This document shows positions 48,868 to 58,014 of a stretch of DNA of 64,000 nucleotides, piece after piece (the first letter of the stretch is position 1; each line of letters starts with the position of its first letter). Below the pieces are notes generated by a model. It saw only the letters and a program-made list of their open reading frames with translations. It did no database searches and had not been told where the DNA came from. Both the position numbers and the translations under genes were made by a program. The stretch is from assembly GCA_001931535.1 (NCBI GenBank), contig CP016211.1, forward strand, positions 3,996,501 through 4,060,500. Reading direction: 5' to 3'. The stretch is from Minicystis rosea (GTDB taxonomy: Bacteria; Myxococcota_A; Polyangia; Polyangiales; Polyangiaceae).

Positions 48868-51800
48868 ATGAGCTTGACTGCACAGCCACCCGAGTTGTCA
48901 GCAGGTCCGTTTCGGCTCGTACAGCGCGCGGGGGCGGGAGGCTCCGCGGAGGTCTGGAAGGCGGTGGACACGCGGTCTCACGGCGCCGTTGCGCTGAAGA
49001 TCGCGCGGGGCGCGGAGCACGCGGCCTTGCTTGCGCGGGAGGCGACGCAGGCAGCGCTCGCGCTCTCCCCTCGCCTTCCCGAGCTGCTCGACGTGGGGCG
49101 CCTGCCGGATGGACGGGCGTTCATCGCGCTGCGGTGGATGGAGGGCGCGGCGCTCGATCCGCGGCGCGTGTCGGGCGATCGCAAGGCGCTCGCGCTGCGC
49201 GTCGCGGCGGGCATCGGAGAGGCGCTCGCCGACCTGCACGGCGTGGGGCTCGCGCATGGGGACGTGAAGCCGGACAACATCCTCCTCGATGCGCACGGCG
49301 ACGTGCGCTTGCTCGATCTCGGGCTCGCGGGGCCGGCGCATGCGGGCGCGGTGACGGGCGCGACGCTGCGGTATTTGGCGCGGGGTGATGCCGATCTCGG
49401 CGATGCGCGGGCGCGCGATCTGTTGGCGCTCGGGGTGGTGATCGCGGAGATCGCCGACGAGGGTGTGGCACAAGCGGCGGATGCGATCGCGGCGGCGCGC
49501 GCGGCGATGCTGCCCGCACCGCTCGGCGCGATTTGCAGCGCGTTGCTCGCGCCGAGCCCGGGGGCGCGGCCGTCGGCGGCGTGGGTCTCCGAGATGGCCG
49601 GAGGCGCGGCGCGGGCTCTGGATCGCGCCGATCGCGATGCCCGGGCGGTGCGGGCCGCGTACCTCCGGGTGCGGCGCGCCGACATCGAGGGCGGCGGTGC
49701 AGTGCACGCGGCGGCGGCTCCGTGGCTCGCAGAGGCGATGGCGTGGGCGAAGCGCGCGCGCGCGCTGGCGAGCGTTGGCGACGACGCGACGGGGAGCGAG
49801 ATCGGCCCGATGGATGCGGATCAGATCGCGCGCTGGCTCACGGCGCTCGCGGGGAGCGCCGCTGCAGCGTGGCCGCTTCATGCGATCGCCGCGGTACCCG
49901 AGCGCGCGCTGGCCGAGGCGCTGACGGCGCTCGCGCGGCGTTTGCCGAAGGAGGCGTGGACGCTGCGCGACGTCGAGGCGGCCGTGCAAGGCAGCGACGC
50001 GGACGCGACGCGGGTCAAGGGCGCGCGGGCGCCGAGCGCGATCGATGCGGAGAATGCCGCACGGATCGCGATCGAGCTGGCGCGCGTACCGGCCGATCCG
50101 GAGGCGGTGGCCACCGTCGAGCGCTGTGAGGATGCGCCGGCCGCGTTGGTGATGGCGGCCGCCGAGGCGCTGCGGCTCGCGGGTCAGCTCGGGCGCGCGC
50201 GCGGCTTGATGCTGCGTGCGAACGTGCAGCGCGAGCCGGGCGCGGCGGCGCTCGCGGCGGACGTGCGGAGGCGCGCCGGCGACGGTGCGGCGGCGGAGGC
50301 GCTAGCGCGGAAGGCGATCGAAGCCGGCGCGGATCCGGAGGGACGCGCGCGCGCGGTGCTGGCGCGGATCGCGCTCGATCGAGGTGATCTCGCGCGGGCC
50401 GAAGCGCTCAGCGCGGAGGGCGCGCGCGACGCGAGCGGGCACGTGACCGTTTCGCGATCGCCGGCGCTGTGCGAGGTCGCGGCGCTCGCGGCTGCGGCGC
50501 GAGGCAACATCACGGCGGCGCTCGCCGAGACTGCGCGCGGGGAGGCGCTCGCGGCCACCGCCGAAGAGCGCGCGCGCACGGCGGGGCTGCGTGGCTACGT
50601 GATCCTCGGCGTGGATCCGGAGGCGGCGCGGGCAGCGTTCGCGACGGCGGCCGATCATGCGGCGCGTGCGGGCGCCGTGGTGGAAGAGGCGACGTATCGC
50701 ACGGGCGAGGCCGCGGCCGCCGTGGATGTCGGCGATCTCGGGAGCGCGACGGCGACCGCGCGACGCGCGGCGCTGCTCTGGGAGCATCTCGGGCGACCGG
50801 CGATGGCGGCGCGCGCGCTGCTCGCGGCGGCGGCGGCGATGGCCACGGCCGGCGCCGCGCACGAGACCGAACGGGCCGCGCGAGAAGCCCGCGCGCGGGC
50901 CGCCGAGGCCGGCGATCTTCGCGCGGAAGCCTATGCGTGGTGGGCCGTGGCCGATGTCGCGCCGGCCGGTCAGGCGGAAGGCGTCGCGGCCGCGGAGCGC
51001 GCGGCGGGCATCCTCGAGACGATGGGCGACGCCACGGGACGCGAGGACGAGCTCAGGGCCGCGGCGCGCTTGCTGCGGCATGGATCGACGATGCTCTCCG
51101 CGGCGCGCGGCGCGGAGATGGATCGTCTCGCTTCCGATCCGAACGCGACGAAGGCCGCCGCGCGGCTCGATTGGTTCGGGGCCCGCGCGGCTCGCGCGAC
51201 GTCTGCAGAAGGGCCGATCCTCGCGGCGCTCACGGCGCTCGCCGATGCGCCTGCGTCCATCGGGGCCAAGGGGCCGGCGCTCGCCGCCGGCGTCGAGCTG
51301 GCTGCGCGCACGGGGCACGGGGAGATCGCGCAGCGGCTCTTGGCTGCGCTCGGCGATGCGGCGCGCGAGCTGGTGCGCCGCGCATCACCGGCGCTTGCCG
51401 GATCGGTGCGCGCGCTCCCTTGGGTGACGCGCGCGGCGGCGGCGCCCGAGAGCGTGCTGCGCCCGGAGCAGGCGCGCGATCTCGAATCGTTGATTCGGGG
51501 CCTCGGGGATCGCGAGCGGCTCGCGCCGCTGCTCTCGCGCATCGTCGATGCGCTCGTGCTCTGGACCGGCGTGGAGCGCGGGCTCTTGTTGCTGCGCGCG
51601 CCCGATGGTCGCCTGGTCCCGCGGGCGGCGCGCAACCTGGCGCGGGCCGATCTCGGCGACGAGCAGATGGGGCTGTCGCAGACGCTCGCCAAGCGCGCGC
51701 TCGAGGCGCGCGAGCCGGTGGTCGCGGTCGACGCCGAAGGCGAGATGGGCAACGTCCATCAGAGCATCCACGCGCTCAAGCTGCGCAGCGTGCTGGCCGT

Positions 51801-53016
51801 GCCGCTCATCGCCCGCGGCGAGCCGCTCGGCGTGGTGTACCTCGACGATCGCATCCGCCGCGGCGCCTTCGGGCCGCGCGAGATCGATTGGGCGCGGACC
51901 ATCGCCTCGCTGGCGGCGCTGGTGATCGCCGACGCGCGCGATCAAGTCCTCCTCCGCCGCGCGGCGCGCAGGGCACGGCGCGCCTCCGAGAAGCTCGCGG
52001 AGACCTTGTCGCTGCGCGAGGCCGCGCTCGATGCGGCGGAGCGAGAGCTGGCGCGCGCGCGCGGCGAGCACGAGACGCGCTTCGCCTACGACTCCATCGT
52101 GGGCATCAGCGCGCCCGTGCGGGCCATGCTCAAGCTCGTCGATCGGGTGACGACCTCCGAGGTGCCGGTGCTCGTCATGGGCGAGAGCGGCAGCGGCAAG
52201 GAGCTCGTGGCGCGCGCCATCCACGACAACGGGCCGCGGCGCGGCCGCCCCTTCGTGGGCGAGAACTGCGGCGCCATCCCCGAAGGGCTGCTCGAGTCGG
52301 CGCTCTTCGGCCACGTGCGCGGCGCCTTCACGGGCGCGGCCGTGTCGCGCGCGGGGCTCTTCGAGGTCGCCGATCGCGGCACGCTCTTCCTCGACGAGAT
52401 CGGCGAGATGAGCCTGGGCATGCAGACCAAGCTGCTCCGCGTGCTCGAGGACGGCCTGGTGCGCCCCGTCGGATCGGAGCGCGCGCGCAAGGTCGACGTC
52501 CGGGTGATCGCGGCGACGCACCGCGATCTCGCGGAGATGGTGAAGGAGAAGCGTTTCCGCGAGGATTTGTTCTATCGCCTCGACATCATCACCGTGCGCA
52601 TCCCGCCGCTCCGCGAGCGCGAAGGAGACGTGCCGCTCCTCGTGGCCCGCTTCCTCGACGCCTACGGCGGCGGCCGCAAGGTGCGGGTCACGCCGGCAGC
52701 GATGGCTCGGCTCTCGACCTACGCGTGGCCCGGCAACGTGCGCCAGCTCCAGAACGAGGTGCGCCGCGCGCTGGTGCTCTCCGACGGCGTCATCGACGTC
52801 CCGCAACTGTCCCCGGAGATCGCCGGCGACGGCACCGGCGCGCCGCCGGAGACCGGCCTCCACGTGCGGCGGCGGATCGATCAGCTCGAGCGAAGCCTGG
52901 TGCGCGAGGCCTTGGAGAAGACGGGCGGGAACCAGACGCAGGCCGCGAAGCTCCTCGGCCTGAGCCGCTTCGGGTTGCAGAAGATGATCAAGCGCCTCGA
53001 GATCAGCTACGCGTGA
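48868..53016 (+). CDS. Kinase-like / TPR / GAF / sigma-54 activator fusion
   Basis: A 1,382-residue regulator. Residues 12-190 are a reduced protein kinase domain: AGAGGSAEVWKA (21-32), Lys44, HGDVKPDN (130-137; the usual HRD Arg is Gly), DLG (150-152) and no APE motif. An Ala-rich helical TPR-like region runs to about 860. A GAF sensor follows (about 870-1030), then a short coiled coil and a sigma-54 AAA+ activator: Walker A GESGSGKE near 1107-1114, GAFTGA near 1152-1157, Walker B LFLDEIGEM, and arginine-containing REDLFYRLD. It ends in a Fis-type helix-turn-helix (TQAAKLLGLSRFGLQKMIKR). It should open sigma-54 promoters in response to a GAF ligand or partner; whether the kinase part is active is unclear. 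It stands alone. Confidence 0.93.
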   Translation: MSLTAQPPELSAGPFRLVQRAGAGGSAEVWKAVDTRSHGAVALKIARGAEHAALLAREATQAALALSPRLPELLDVGRLPDGRAFIALRWMEGAALDPRRVSGDRKALALRVAAGIGEALADLHGVGLAHGDVKPDNILLDAHGDVRLLDLGLAGPAHAGAVTGATLRYLARGDADLGDARARDLLALGVVIAEIADEGVAQAADAIAAARAAMLPAPLGAICSALLAPSPGARPSAAWVSEMAGGAARALDRADRDARAVRAAYLRVRRADIEGGGAVHAAAAPWLAEAMAWAKRARALASVGDDATGSEIGPMDADQIARWLTALAGSAAAAWPLHAIAAVPERALAEALTALARRLPKEAWTLRDVEAAVQGSDADATRVKGARAPSAIDAENAARIAIELARVPADPEAVATVERCEDAPAALVMAAAEALRLAGQLGRARGLMLRANVQREPGAAALAADVRRRAGDGAAAEALARKAIEAGADPEGRARAVLARIALDRGDLARAEALSAEGARDASGHVTVSRSPALCEVAALAAAARGNITAALAETARGEALAATAEERARTAGLRGYVILGVDPEAARAAFATAADHAARAGAVVEEATYRTGEAAAAVDVGDLGSATATARRAALLWEHLGRPAMAARALLAAAAAMATAGAAHETERAAREARARAAEAGDLRAEAYAWWAVADVAPAGQAEGVAAAERAAGILETMGDATGREDELRAAARLLRHGSTMLSAARGAEMDRLASDPNATKAAARLDWFGARAARATSAEGPILAALTALADAPASIGAKGPALAAGVELAARTGHGEIAQRLLAALGDAARELVRRASPALAGSVRALPWVTRAAAAPESVLRPEQARDLESLIRGLGDRERLAPLLSRIVDALVLWTGVERGLLLLRAPDGRLVPRAARNLARADLGDEQMGLSQTLAKRALEAREPVVAVDAEGEMGNVHQSIHALKLRSVLAVPLIARGEPLGVVYLDDRIRRGAFGPREIDWARTIASLAALVIADARDQVLLRRAARRARRASEKLAETLSLREAALDAAERELARARGEHETRFAYDSIVGISAPVRAMLKLVDRVTTSEVPVLVMGESGSGKELVARAIHDNGPRRGRPFVGENCGAIPEGLLESALFGHVRGAFTGAAVSRAGLFEVADRGTLFLDEIGEMSLGMQTKLLRVLEDGLVRPVGSERARKVDVRVIAATHRDLAEMVKEKRFREDLFYRLDIITVRIPPLREREGDVPLLVARFLDAYGGGRKVRVTPAAMARLSTYAWPGNVRQLQNEVRRALVLSDGVIDVPQLSPEIAGDGTGAPPETGLHVRRRIDQLERSLVREALEKTGGNQTQAAKLLGLSRFGLQKMIKRLEISYA

Positions 53017-53274
53017 CGCGCGCCCGCGCCGACGAGCGGGCGGCCGGGCTCGCGCCGGGGCGTGCGAAGAAGACTTCTACGAATTCGGGCGGAAGGCTCG
53101 CATGCCCACCGGCGGCACCGGCCTCGCGCCTTTCGATGCGTGGGTCTTCGGACCGCGGCCGCGGGCACGGGCGCTCCTCGGGACACGTGGCTCGCGCGGC
53201 GGCGTGGGCCCACGCGGCAATCGTCCCCCGCGCCTCCCCGTTCGCTCCATGATGGCTCCCGACGACTTCCTTGC

Positions 53275-53301
53275 TTGACGCCGAGCGACAAATGCTAGGG
53301 T
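53275..53301 (+). promoter_or_regulatory. Promoter of DUF362 gene
   Basis: TTGACG (53275-53280), 15 bases, TAGGGT (53296-53301) with an extended TG at 53293-53294. The ATG at 53309 lies 7 bases after the -10. The rest of the gap 53017-53274 shows nothing I can name. Confidence 0.6.
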
Positions 53302-53308
53302 CCGGGCC

Positions 53309-54610
53309 ATGTCGCGTTCCAAGGTTGCCATCGTCCGCACGAGCCCCGCCACCGTTCTCGAGGATTACCACCGGCTGATGAACCTCGCCGACTACCAGCA
53401 GGTGGTCGACAAGAGCGCGGACACGGCGCTCAAGGTCAACATCTCCTGGCACTTCTTCTACCCGGCGTCGTCCACCACGCCCTGGCAGCTCGAAGGCGTG
53501 ATCCGCGGGATGAAGGCCGACGGCTACAACCCGGACCTCATCCACGCGTGCCACAACCGCACCGTCGTCATCGACGCGCACCTCGGCGAGCGCGAGAACA
53601 AGCAGATCGACGTGGTGCAGGCCCACGGCCTCCGCAACGTGCACCTCTACGAAGGCGAGCCCTGGATCCCGGTCGGCGAGGCCGTCGGCGATCTGACCAA
53701 GAAGTTCCTCTGCCTCAACGAGGTCTACCCGAAGGGCTTCAACATCCCGAAGCGCTTCATCGGGGAGAACATCATCCACCTCCCCACGGTGAAGACGCAC
53801 ATCTTCACCACCACCACGGGCGCGATGAAGAACGCGTTCGGCGGCCTCCTCAACGAGCACCGTCACTGGACCCACCCCGTCATCCACGAGACGCTCGTCG
53901 ACCTCCTGATGATCCAGAAGAAGATCCACCGCGGCATCTTCGCCGTGATGGATGGCACCTTCGCCGGTGACGGCCCGGGCCCGCGCTGCATGGTGCCGCA
54001 CGTGAAGAACGTGCTGCTCGCTTCGTCCGATCAGGTCGCCATCGACGCGGTGGCCGCGAAGCTCATGGGCATGGATCCGATGCGCGACCTCAAGTTCGTC
54101 CGCCTCGCGCACGATCTCGGCCTGGGCTGCGGCGATCCGCGCGACATCGAGATCGTCGGCGACGTCGACGCCGCGAGCCAGAACTGGAACTTCGACGGCC
54201 CGTTCAAGAACATGACGTTCGCCTCGAAGAACCAGCACCGCATCTACTGGGGCCCGCTGAAGAAGCCGGTGGAGTGGTCCTTGAAGACGTGGCTCGCGCC
54301 CTGGGCCTACGTGGCGAGCGTGACGTACCACGACATGTTCTGGTACCCGTTCAAGGGCCAGGCGCACATCAACGCGGCGCTCCGCAGCGACTGGGGCAAG
54401 CTCTTCGCGAACTGGGGGAACGTCCCGACCGATCCGGAGGGCAAGGGCTACCCGCACGTCGGCGAGACCAACGCGGAGCTCGTGCGCCTCGGCGCCAAGC
54501 ACTTCCTCGAGGGCGCGCGCCTCATCGGCATGGCGGTCGCCGAGTCCCCCGAGGTGCTCCAGCGCAAGCGCCGCGCGGCCCAGGCAGCGCAGCAGTCCGC
54601 GGAGCACTGA
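53309..54610 (+). CDS. DUF362 family protein
   Basis: A 433-residue soluble protein. It begins SKVAIVRTSPATVLEDYHRL and carries the DUF362 landmarks: LKVNISWHFFYP, NIIHLPTVKTHIFTTTTGAMKN near 155-175, VMDGTFAGDGPGPR near 213-226 and SSDQVAIDAVAAKLMGMDP. No iron-sulfur CX2CX2C cluster is visible, unlike many relatives. The family is poorly characterised; links to redox or modification of peptides have been suggested. It ends with an Ala/Gln/Arg-rich helix. Likely leaderless, monocistronic and ended by a strong terminator. Confidence 0.88.
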   Translation: MSRSKVAIVRTSPATVLEDYHRLMNLADYQQVVDKSADTALKVNISWHFFYPASSTTPWQLEGVIRGMKADGYNPDLIHACHNRTVVIDAHLGERENKQIDVVQAHGLRNVHLYEGEPWIPVGEAVGDLTKKFLCLNEVYPKGFNIPKRFIGENIIHLPTVKTHIFTTTTGAMKNAFGGLLNEHRHWTHPVIHETLVDLLMIQKKIHRGIFAVMDGTFAGDGPGPRCMVPHVKNVLLASSDQVAIDAVAAKLMGMDPMRDLKFVRLAHDLGLGCGDPRDIEIVGDVDAASQNWNFDGPFKNMTFASKNQHRIYWGPLKKPVEWSLKTWLAPWAYVASVTYHDMFWYPFKGQAHINAALRSDWGKLFANWGNVPTDPEGKGYPHVGETNAELVRLGAKHFLEGARLIGMAVAESPEVLQRKRRAAQAAQQSAEH

Positions 54611-54620
54611 ACCATCGATC

Positions 54621-54644
54621 GGGGGCACGTCATCGCGTGCCCCC
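54621..54644 (+). terminator. Terminator after DUF362 gene
   Basis: GGGGGCACG (54621-54629) and CGTGCCCCC (54636-54644) form a perfect 9-bp stem with a 6-base loop, 10 bases after the stop. Confidence 0.75.
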
Positions 54645-54705
54645 TACCCCCTCTCAGCCCCGCTTTCCCAACCGCATCGCTCGCAAGGAGCGACGAGGGG
54701 AAAGT

Positions 54706-54750
54706 ACGCCAAGGGGCGGAGGCGCAAAGACGCAGAAACACGCGGAGGAT
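54706..54750. repeat. Purine-rich CGC-AAG quasi-periodic sequence
   Basis: A run of short units of the form (A/G)CGC(A/C)AAG / CGCAGAAA at about 8-9 base spacing. It resembles intergenic dispersed sequences found in many bacteria. No coding frame. Confidence 0.4.
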
Positions 54751-54817
54751 CGAGGCTCGTTGCGTGCGCTTGCAGCACGCAACGACGGGGTCGACCTCCA
54801 CGCTCGCTCGGCGGTCT

Positions 54818-55522
54818 TCAGCGCTGGACGAGCCCGCTCGCGATGGATCGATCGGCGGCCTCGATGTAGTCGCTGAGCTCGCCCGTGAGCGCGGCGCCGG
54901 TGCGCACGGCGTACCAGAGCGTGTTCTCCAACCAGAAGCGCTTGATGAAGGCCTCGAAGCTCGGCGCGCAGAGGGTCACGTCGCGCGGTACGACGTCCTT
55001 TTGGAAGGGATCCTCGTTGGCTTCTTCGCTCAAGTCCGGTCGGGCAAACACCACCCGGTGATCTCCGTCCGGCAAGAGGAGGAGGTACCAGAGCGCGCAC
55101 GCCTGTTGATCGTTCATGAAGCGGAGCAGACGCTCCGGCCCGTCATGATCCGGAATCCGCACGAGGCATGGGCCGAGCTCCCAATAGCAAGCCGTGCACG
55201 AGGGGACGCGGGTGAACAACGTCTCGTCGGTCATGAACCGCGTGAACGACGGCGGGATGACGAGCTTTGCGCGCTTCGCCTCGGCGATGCGCTTCGCCAA
55301 CAGCGTCGCGATGGGTGCCGCCTCCACCTCGTCTCCGTCCTCGTCGCGCGAAAGCTCCATGCCGTCGGCGCGCGACGGTGCCGCCGCGAGCCAATCGAAC
55401 GAGCCATCGAGCGGCCCCTGCAGAGGCGGAAGCGCTTCGTATGCGATGGTTTTGTAGGTGCCGCCGCGCCCCCAGAGCTTCTCGTTGCTCCCCGGCGTGA
55501 GCCACCCCGTCGGTAATTCCAT
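54818..55522 (-). CDS. Unrecognised 234-residue soluble protein
   Basis: A cytoplasmic acidic protein (MELPTGWLTPGSNEKLWGRG). The central part (VIPPSFTRFMTDETLFTRVP, then CTACYWELGPCLVRIP and DQQACALWYLLLLPDGDHRV) loosely recalls SMI1/KNR4 (SUKH) immunity-type folds, but the match is too weak to assert. Four Cys lie close together at about 110-118 and 141. The frame opens at a TTG at 55537; the ATG at 55522 is preferred, with TATCCT 6 bases upstream. It reads in the same direction as the cytochrome-oxidase-assembly genes but only 24 bases downstream of them, so it may be co-transcribed. Confidence 0.75.
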   Translation of the reverse strand: MELPTGWLTPGSNEKLWGRGGTYKTIAYEALPPLQGPLDGSFDWLAAAPSRADGMELSRDEDGDEVEAAPIATLLAKRIAEAKRAKLVIPPSFTRFMTDETLFTRVPSCTACYWELGPCLVRIPDHDGPERLLRFMNDQQACALWYLLLLPDGDHRVVFARPDLSEEANEDPFQKDVVPRDVTLCAPSFEAFIKRFWLENTLWYAVRTGAALTGELSDYIEAADRSIASGLVQR

Positions 55523-55546
55523 GGGGCGAGGATACAACGACTCGAT

Positions 55547-56548
55547 TCAGTCGCGGTTCATCGACGTCGCTTCGCCTGCGGGGCGCGCCTTGGTGAGCGC
55601 CTCGGTGTCGCGGAGCAGATCCTTCATGCCTTCATCATCGGCGTCGTAGTAGCCGCGGATGTTGGCGTCGCGATCGACGAGGACGAGCTTCTCGCCGTGG
55701 AAGATGGTCATGAGGCCGCTGCCGGGCGCGGACTCCTTCTTCCCCATCACGATCTTGAAGCCGTTCATCACCGCGCCCTCGATGTCCGTGAGCGAGCCGG
55801 TGAGGAAGCGCCAGCGGGCCGGATCGGCGCCGTATTGCTTGCCGTAGGCGGCGAGCTTGTCGGGGGTGTCGTTCTCGGGATCGACGGTGAACGAGATCAG
55901 GTGCACGGCGTCGCCGAGACTCTTGGTGCGCTCCTGCACGTCGGCCATCTTGCGCGTGAGCTTGGGGCACACGACCGGGCAGCTCGTGAACATGAAGTCG
56001 GCGACCCAGACGTGGCCCTTCATCTCGGCGAGGCCGAAGGGCTTGTTGCGATCGTCGGTGAGCGTGAACGCGGGCAGCGGCATGCGCAGCGACGCCTTGG
56101 GCGCGTGGGCCTCGGCCGTGCCGACCACGTGATAGAGCAGCGCGTAGACGATCACGCCCGTCGAGGAGACGTAGGCCCAGATGGGGAACGTGATGCGGGC
56201 GATCTTGCGGTGCGCGTCGTAGCGGCCCTTGAGCGCGAGGAAGAGCGCGCGCAGGACGAGCGGCACGGTCGCGGCCGCGAGGATCATGTGGCTGAAGAGG
56301 AGCGCGAGGTAGGTCGCCTTCACCCAGCCGGTGGCCGCGATGTGATGCGCGCCGGTGAGGGCGAAGCGCGCCAGGTAGCTCATCAAGAACACGCCGGACG
56401 TGATGAAGGCGGCGAGCATGAGCTTCTTGTGACGCTCGATGCGCTTCTGCCGGATGCTCACCCAGCCGAGCACGAGGAGGAGGAAGCTCGCGCTGTTGAG
56501 CCCGGCGTTCAGCCGGGCGAGCACGTCGCCGAGGTCGGAGGCGTTCAT
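55547..56548 (-). CDS. DUF420-SCO1/SenC fusion protein (copper delivery to cytochrome oxidase)
   Basis: A 333-residue membrane protein. Residues 1-150 are a DUF420-type four-helix module (SASFLLLVLGWVSIRQKRIE, LMLAAFITSGVFLMSYLARF, AALLFSHMI-type helix, FPIWAYVSSTGVIVYALLYH). Residues about 170-320 are a SCO1/SenC thioredoxin-like domain with CPVVC (in FTSCPVVCPKLTRK), VDPENDTPDKLAAYGKQYG and a later IFHGEKLVLVD His. SCO proteins bind copper and help build the CuA site of cytochrome c oxidase. The ATG at 56548 overlaps the stop of the 41-residue gene. DUF420 and SCO genes are often neighbours; fusion of the two is less usual. Residues before this ATG in the open frame are Arg-rich and not native. 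Confidence 0.9.
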   Translation of the reverse strand: MNASDLGDVLARLNAGLNSASFLLLVLGWVSIRQKRIERHKKLMLAAFITSGVFLMSYLARFALTGAHHIAATGWVKATYLALLFSHMILAAATVPLVLRALFLALKGRYDAHRKIARITFPIWAYVSSTGVIVYALLYHVVGTAEAHAPKASLRMPLPAFTLTDDRNKPFGLAEMKGHVWVADFMFTSCPVVCPKLTRKMADVQERTKSLGDAVHLISFTVDPENDTPDKLAAYGKQYGADPARWRFLTGSLTDIEGAVMNGFKIVMGKKESAPGSGLMTIFHGEKLVLVDRDANIRGYYDADDEGMKDLLRDTEALTKARPAGEATSMNRD

Positions 56549-56670
56549 CGCATTGTCTCGCAGCAGAGGCCGAGGATGGGGATCGCGAGGGCGATGGTCG
56601 CAAACGCGATCCAGAGCCAGCGCGGGGTGAGCGCCGGCTCCGAGGAATGAGAGCCCGGATCGGGATCCAT
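56545..56670 (-). CDS. 41-residue single-span membrane peptide
   Basis: A small frame between the heme O synthase and DUF420-SCO genes: MDPDPGSHSSEPALTPRWLW then IAFATIALAIPILGLCC and ETMR. One transmembrane helix, acidic N-terminus, two Cys at the membrane end. Its TGA overlaps the ATG of the next gene (ATGA), which argues that it is translated. TATCAC ends 8 bases before its ATG. It may be a small subunit or assembly factor of the oxidase, by position only. Confidence 0.65.
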   Translation of the reverse strand: MDPDPGSHSSEPALTPRWLWIAFATIALAIPILGLCCETMR

Positions 56671-56723
56671 CGGGCGGAGTGATAGCGACGGCGGATCGGC
56701 TCGGAAAGCCCCGCCGTCTCGGC

Positions 56724-57764
56724 TCAGAGGCTCGCCTCGAAAGGCAGCGGCGACGGGACGCTCGCGCCGCCGTCATGCGTCGGGCTCACCATCAGCGCCG
56801 CGAAGAGCAGCACCAGGTAGAGAATGGAAGCGCCGAACAAGCCGCGCGCCCAACGCACGCCCGAGCCGGGAAGAAGCCCACGCGCGCTGTGCGCGAGGAA
56901 CGCACCGCCGAGGATCATCGCCACGCCGAGGTAGAAGCGACCGCCCACGCCGGTGGCGACCAGCGCGAGGGTGACGGCGACGAGCGCCACCGTGTACGCG
57001 ACGATGTGGAGACGCGTGACGCGCTCCCCACGCTCGGCGGGGAGGACCTTGAGGCCGGCGCGCACGTAGTCCTCGCGACGGAAGATGGCGATCGCGAGGA
57101 AATGCGGGACCTGCCAGAGGAACATGATCCCGAAGAGGATCACGCCCGGCCACTCGATGCGGCCCGTGACCGCCGTCCAACCGAGGAGCGGCGGGATGGC
57201 GCCCGGAATCGCGCCGATGAGGAGCGACACCGTGGTCCGACGCTTAAGCGGCGTGTAGACGCAGACGTAGCTGACGAGCGCGACCGCAGCGAGCAGGCCC
57301 GTCACGGCGTTGACCGCGAACGTCAGCGCCGGTACCGAGATGAGCCCGAGCACGAGGCCGAAGGCGAGCGCGGCGTTCGGAGCGAGGCGACCGGCCGGGA
57401 GCGGGCGGTTCTTCGTCCGCGCCATGAAGCGATCGCTGTCGCGCTCGAGGTACATGTTGAGCGCGTTGGCGGAGCCGACGACGAGCGCGGTGCCGGCCAC
57501 GGCGATCGCGAGCGTCACCATGGACGGTGCCGCGCCGCGGCCGACGCGGTGGAGCGCCAGCCAAATGCCGCCGAGCATGGTGATGACCACCATCAGCGTG
57601 ATGCGCGGCTTGGTCAGCGCGACGAGATCCGCTGCGGGGCGGGGCTCGGGACGCGCGGGCATGGACGCTGCGCCCTCGGGCGGATCGAACATGGGAGCCA
57701 CGAGGCCCGGACGCTCGGTGAGCGCATCGGCTTCGGTGGAAATCGGCTCGAAGTGGGTGGTCAC
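56724..57764 (-). CDS. ctaB: Protoheme IX farnesyltransferase (heme O synthase)
   Basis: This inner-membrane prenyltransferase of the UbiA family adds a farnesyl group to heme B to make heme O for terminal oxidases. It has 346 residues with about nine helices. The diagnostic motif is at 100-122 (N-ALNMYLERDSDRFMARTKNR-PL), and the second loop has YTPLKRRTTVSLLIGAIPGA and PPLLGWTA. An extra 45-residue Pro-rich N-terminus precedes the first helix. The start is a GTG at 57764 with GAAGGTG upstream. It leads a cassette with the 41-residue peptide and DUF420-SCO; oxidase subunits are not in the window. Confidence 0.96.
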   Translation of the reverse strand: MTTHFEPISTEADALTERPGLVAPMFDPPEGAASMPARPEPRPAADLVALTKPRITLMVVITMLGGIWLALHRVGRGAAPSMVTLAIAVAGTALVVGSANALNMYLERDSDRFMARTKNRPLPAGRLAPNAALAFGLVLGLISVPALTFAVNAVTGLLAAVALVSYVCVYTPLKRRTTVSLLIGAIPGAIPPLLGWTAVTGRIEWPGVILFGIMFLWQVPHFLAIAIFRREDYVRAGLKVLPAERGERVTRLHIVAYTVALVAVTLALVATGVGGRFYLGVAMILGGAFLAHSARGLLPGSGVRWARGLFGASILYLVLLFAALMVSPTHDGGASVPSPLPFEASL

Positions 57765-57956
57765 GCCGGCACCTTCGAGAGCGGGCCGGGTGCGGGATGA
57801 TGCTGCATCGGCTTCGGCAACCTGGGGCGCCCGAGGTCACGACACGAGTCGGCGCGCGCCGGACGGCGGTTTAGGGGAAGCGCGGGGCGAACGCAATGGG
57901 TGATGAGGCACAGCGCCGGATTTCATCGGCGGTGCTCGGGGCAGAAGACGAGAGCC

Positions 57957-57978
57957 TCGCGTGGGAAAGCCCACGCGA
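57957..57978 (-). terminator. Terminator of the multi-pass membrane protein gene
   Basis: TCGCGTGGG (57957-57965) and CCCACGCGA (57970-57978) form a perfect 9-bp stem with an AAAG loop, 37 bases beyond the stop at 58015. Confidence 0.65.
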
Positions 57979-58014
57979 TGTGCTCGCGCTCGCTCGATCG
58001 TGACGCGCGCCGAT

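Noticed and set aside
54818..55522. SMI1/KNR4 (SUKH) immunity protein
   Set aside because: Only a short IPPSF-type phrase matches; no toxin or polymorphic-toxin context is nearby.
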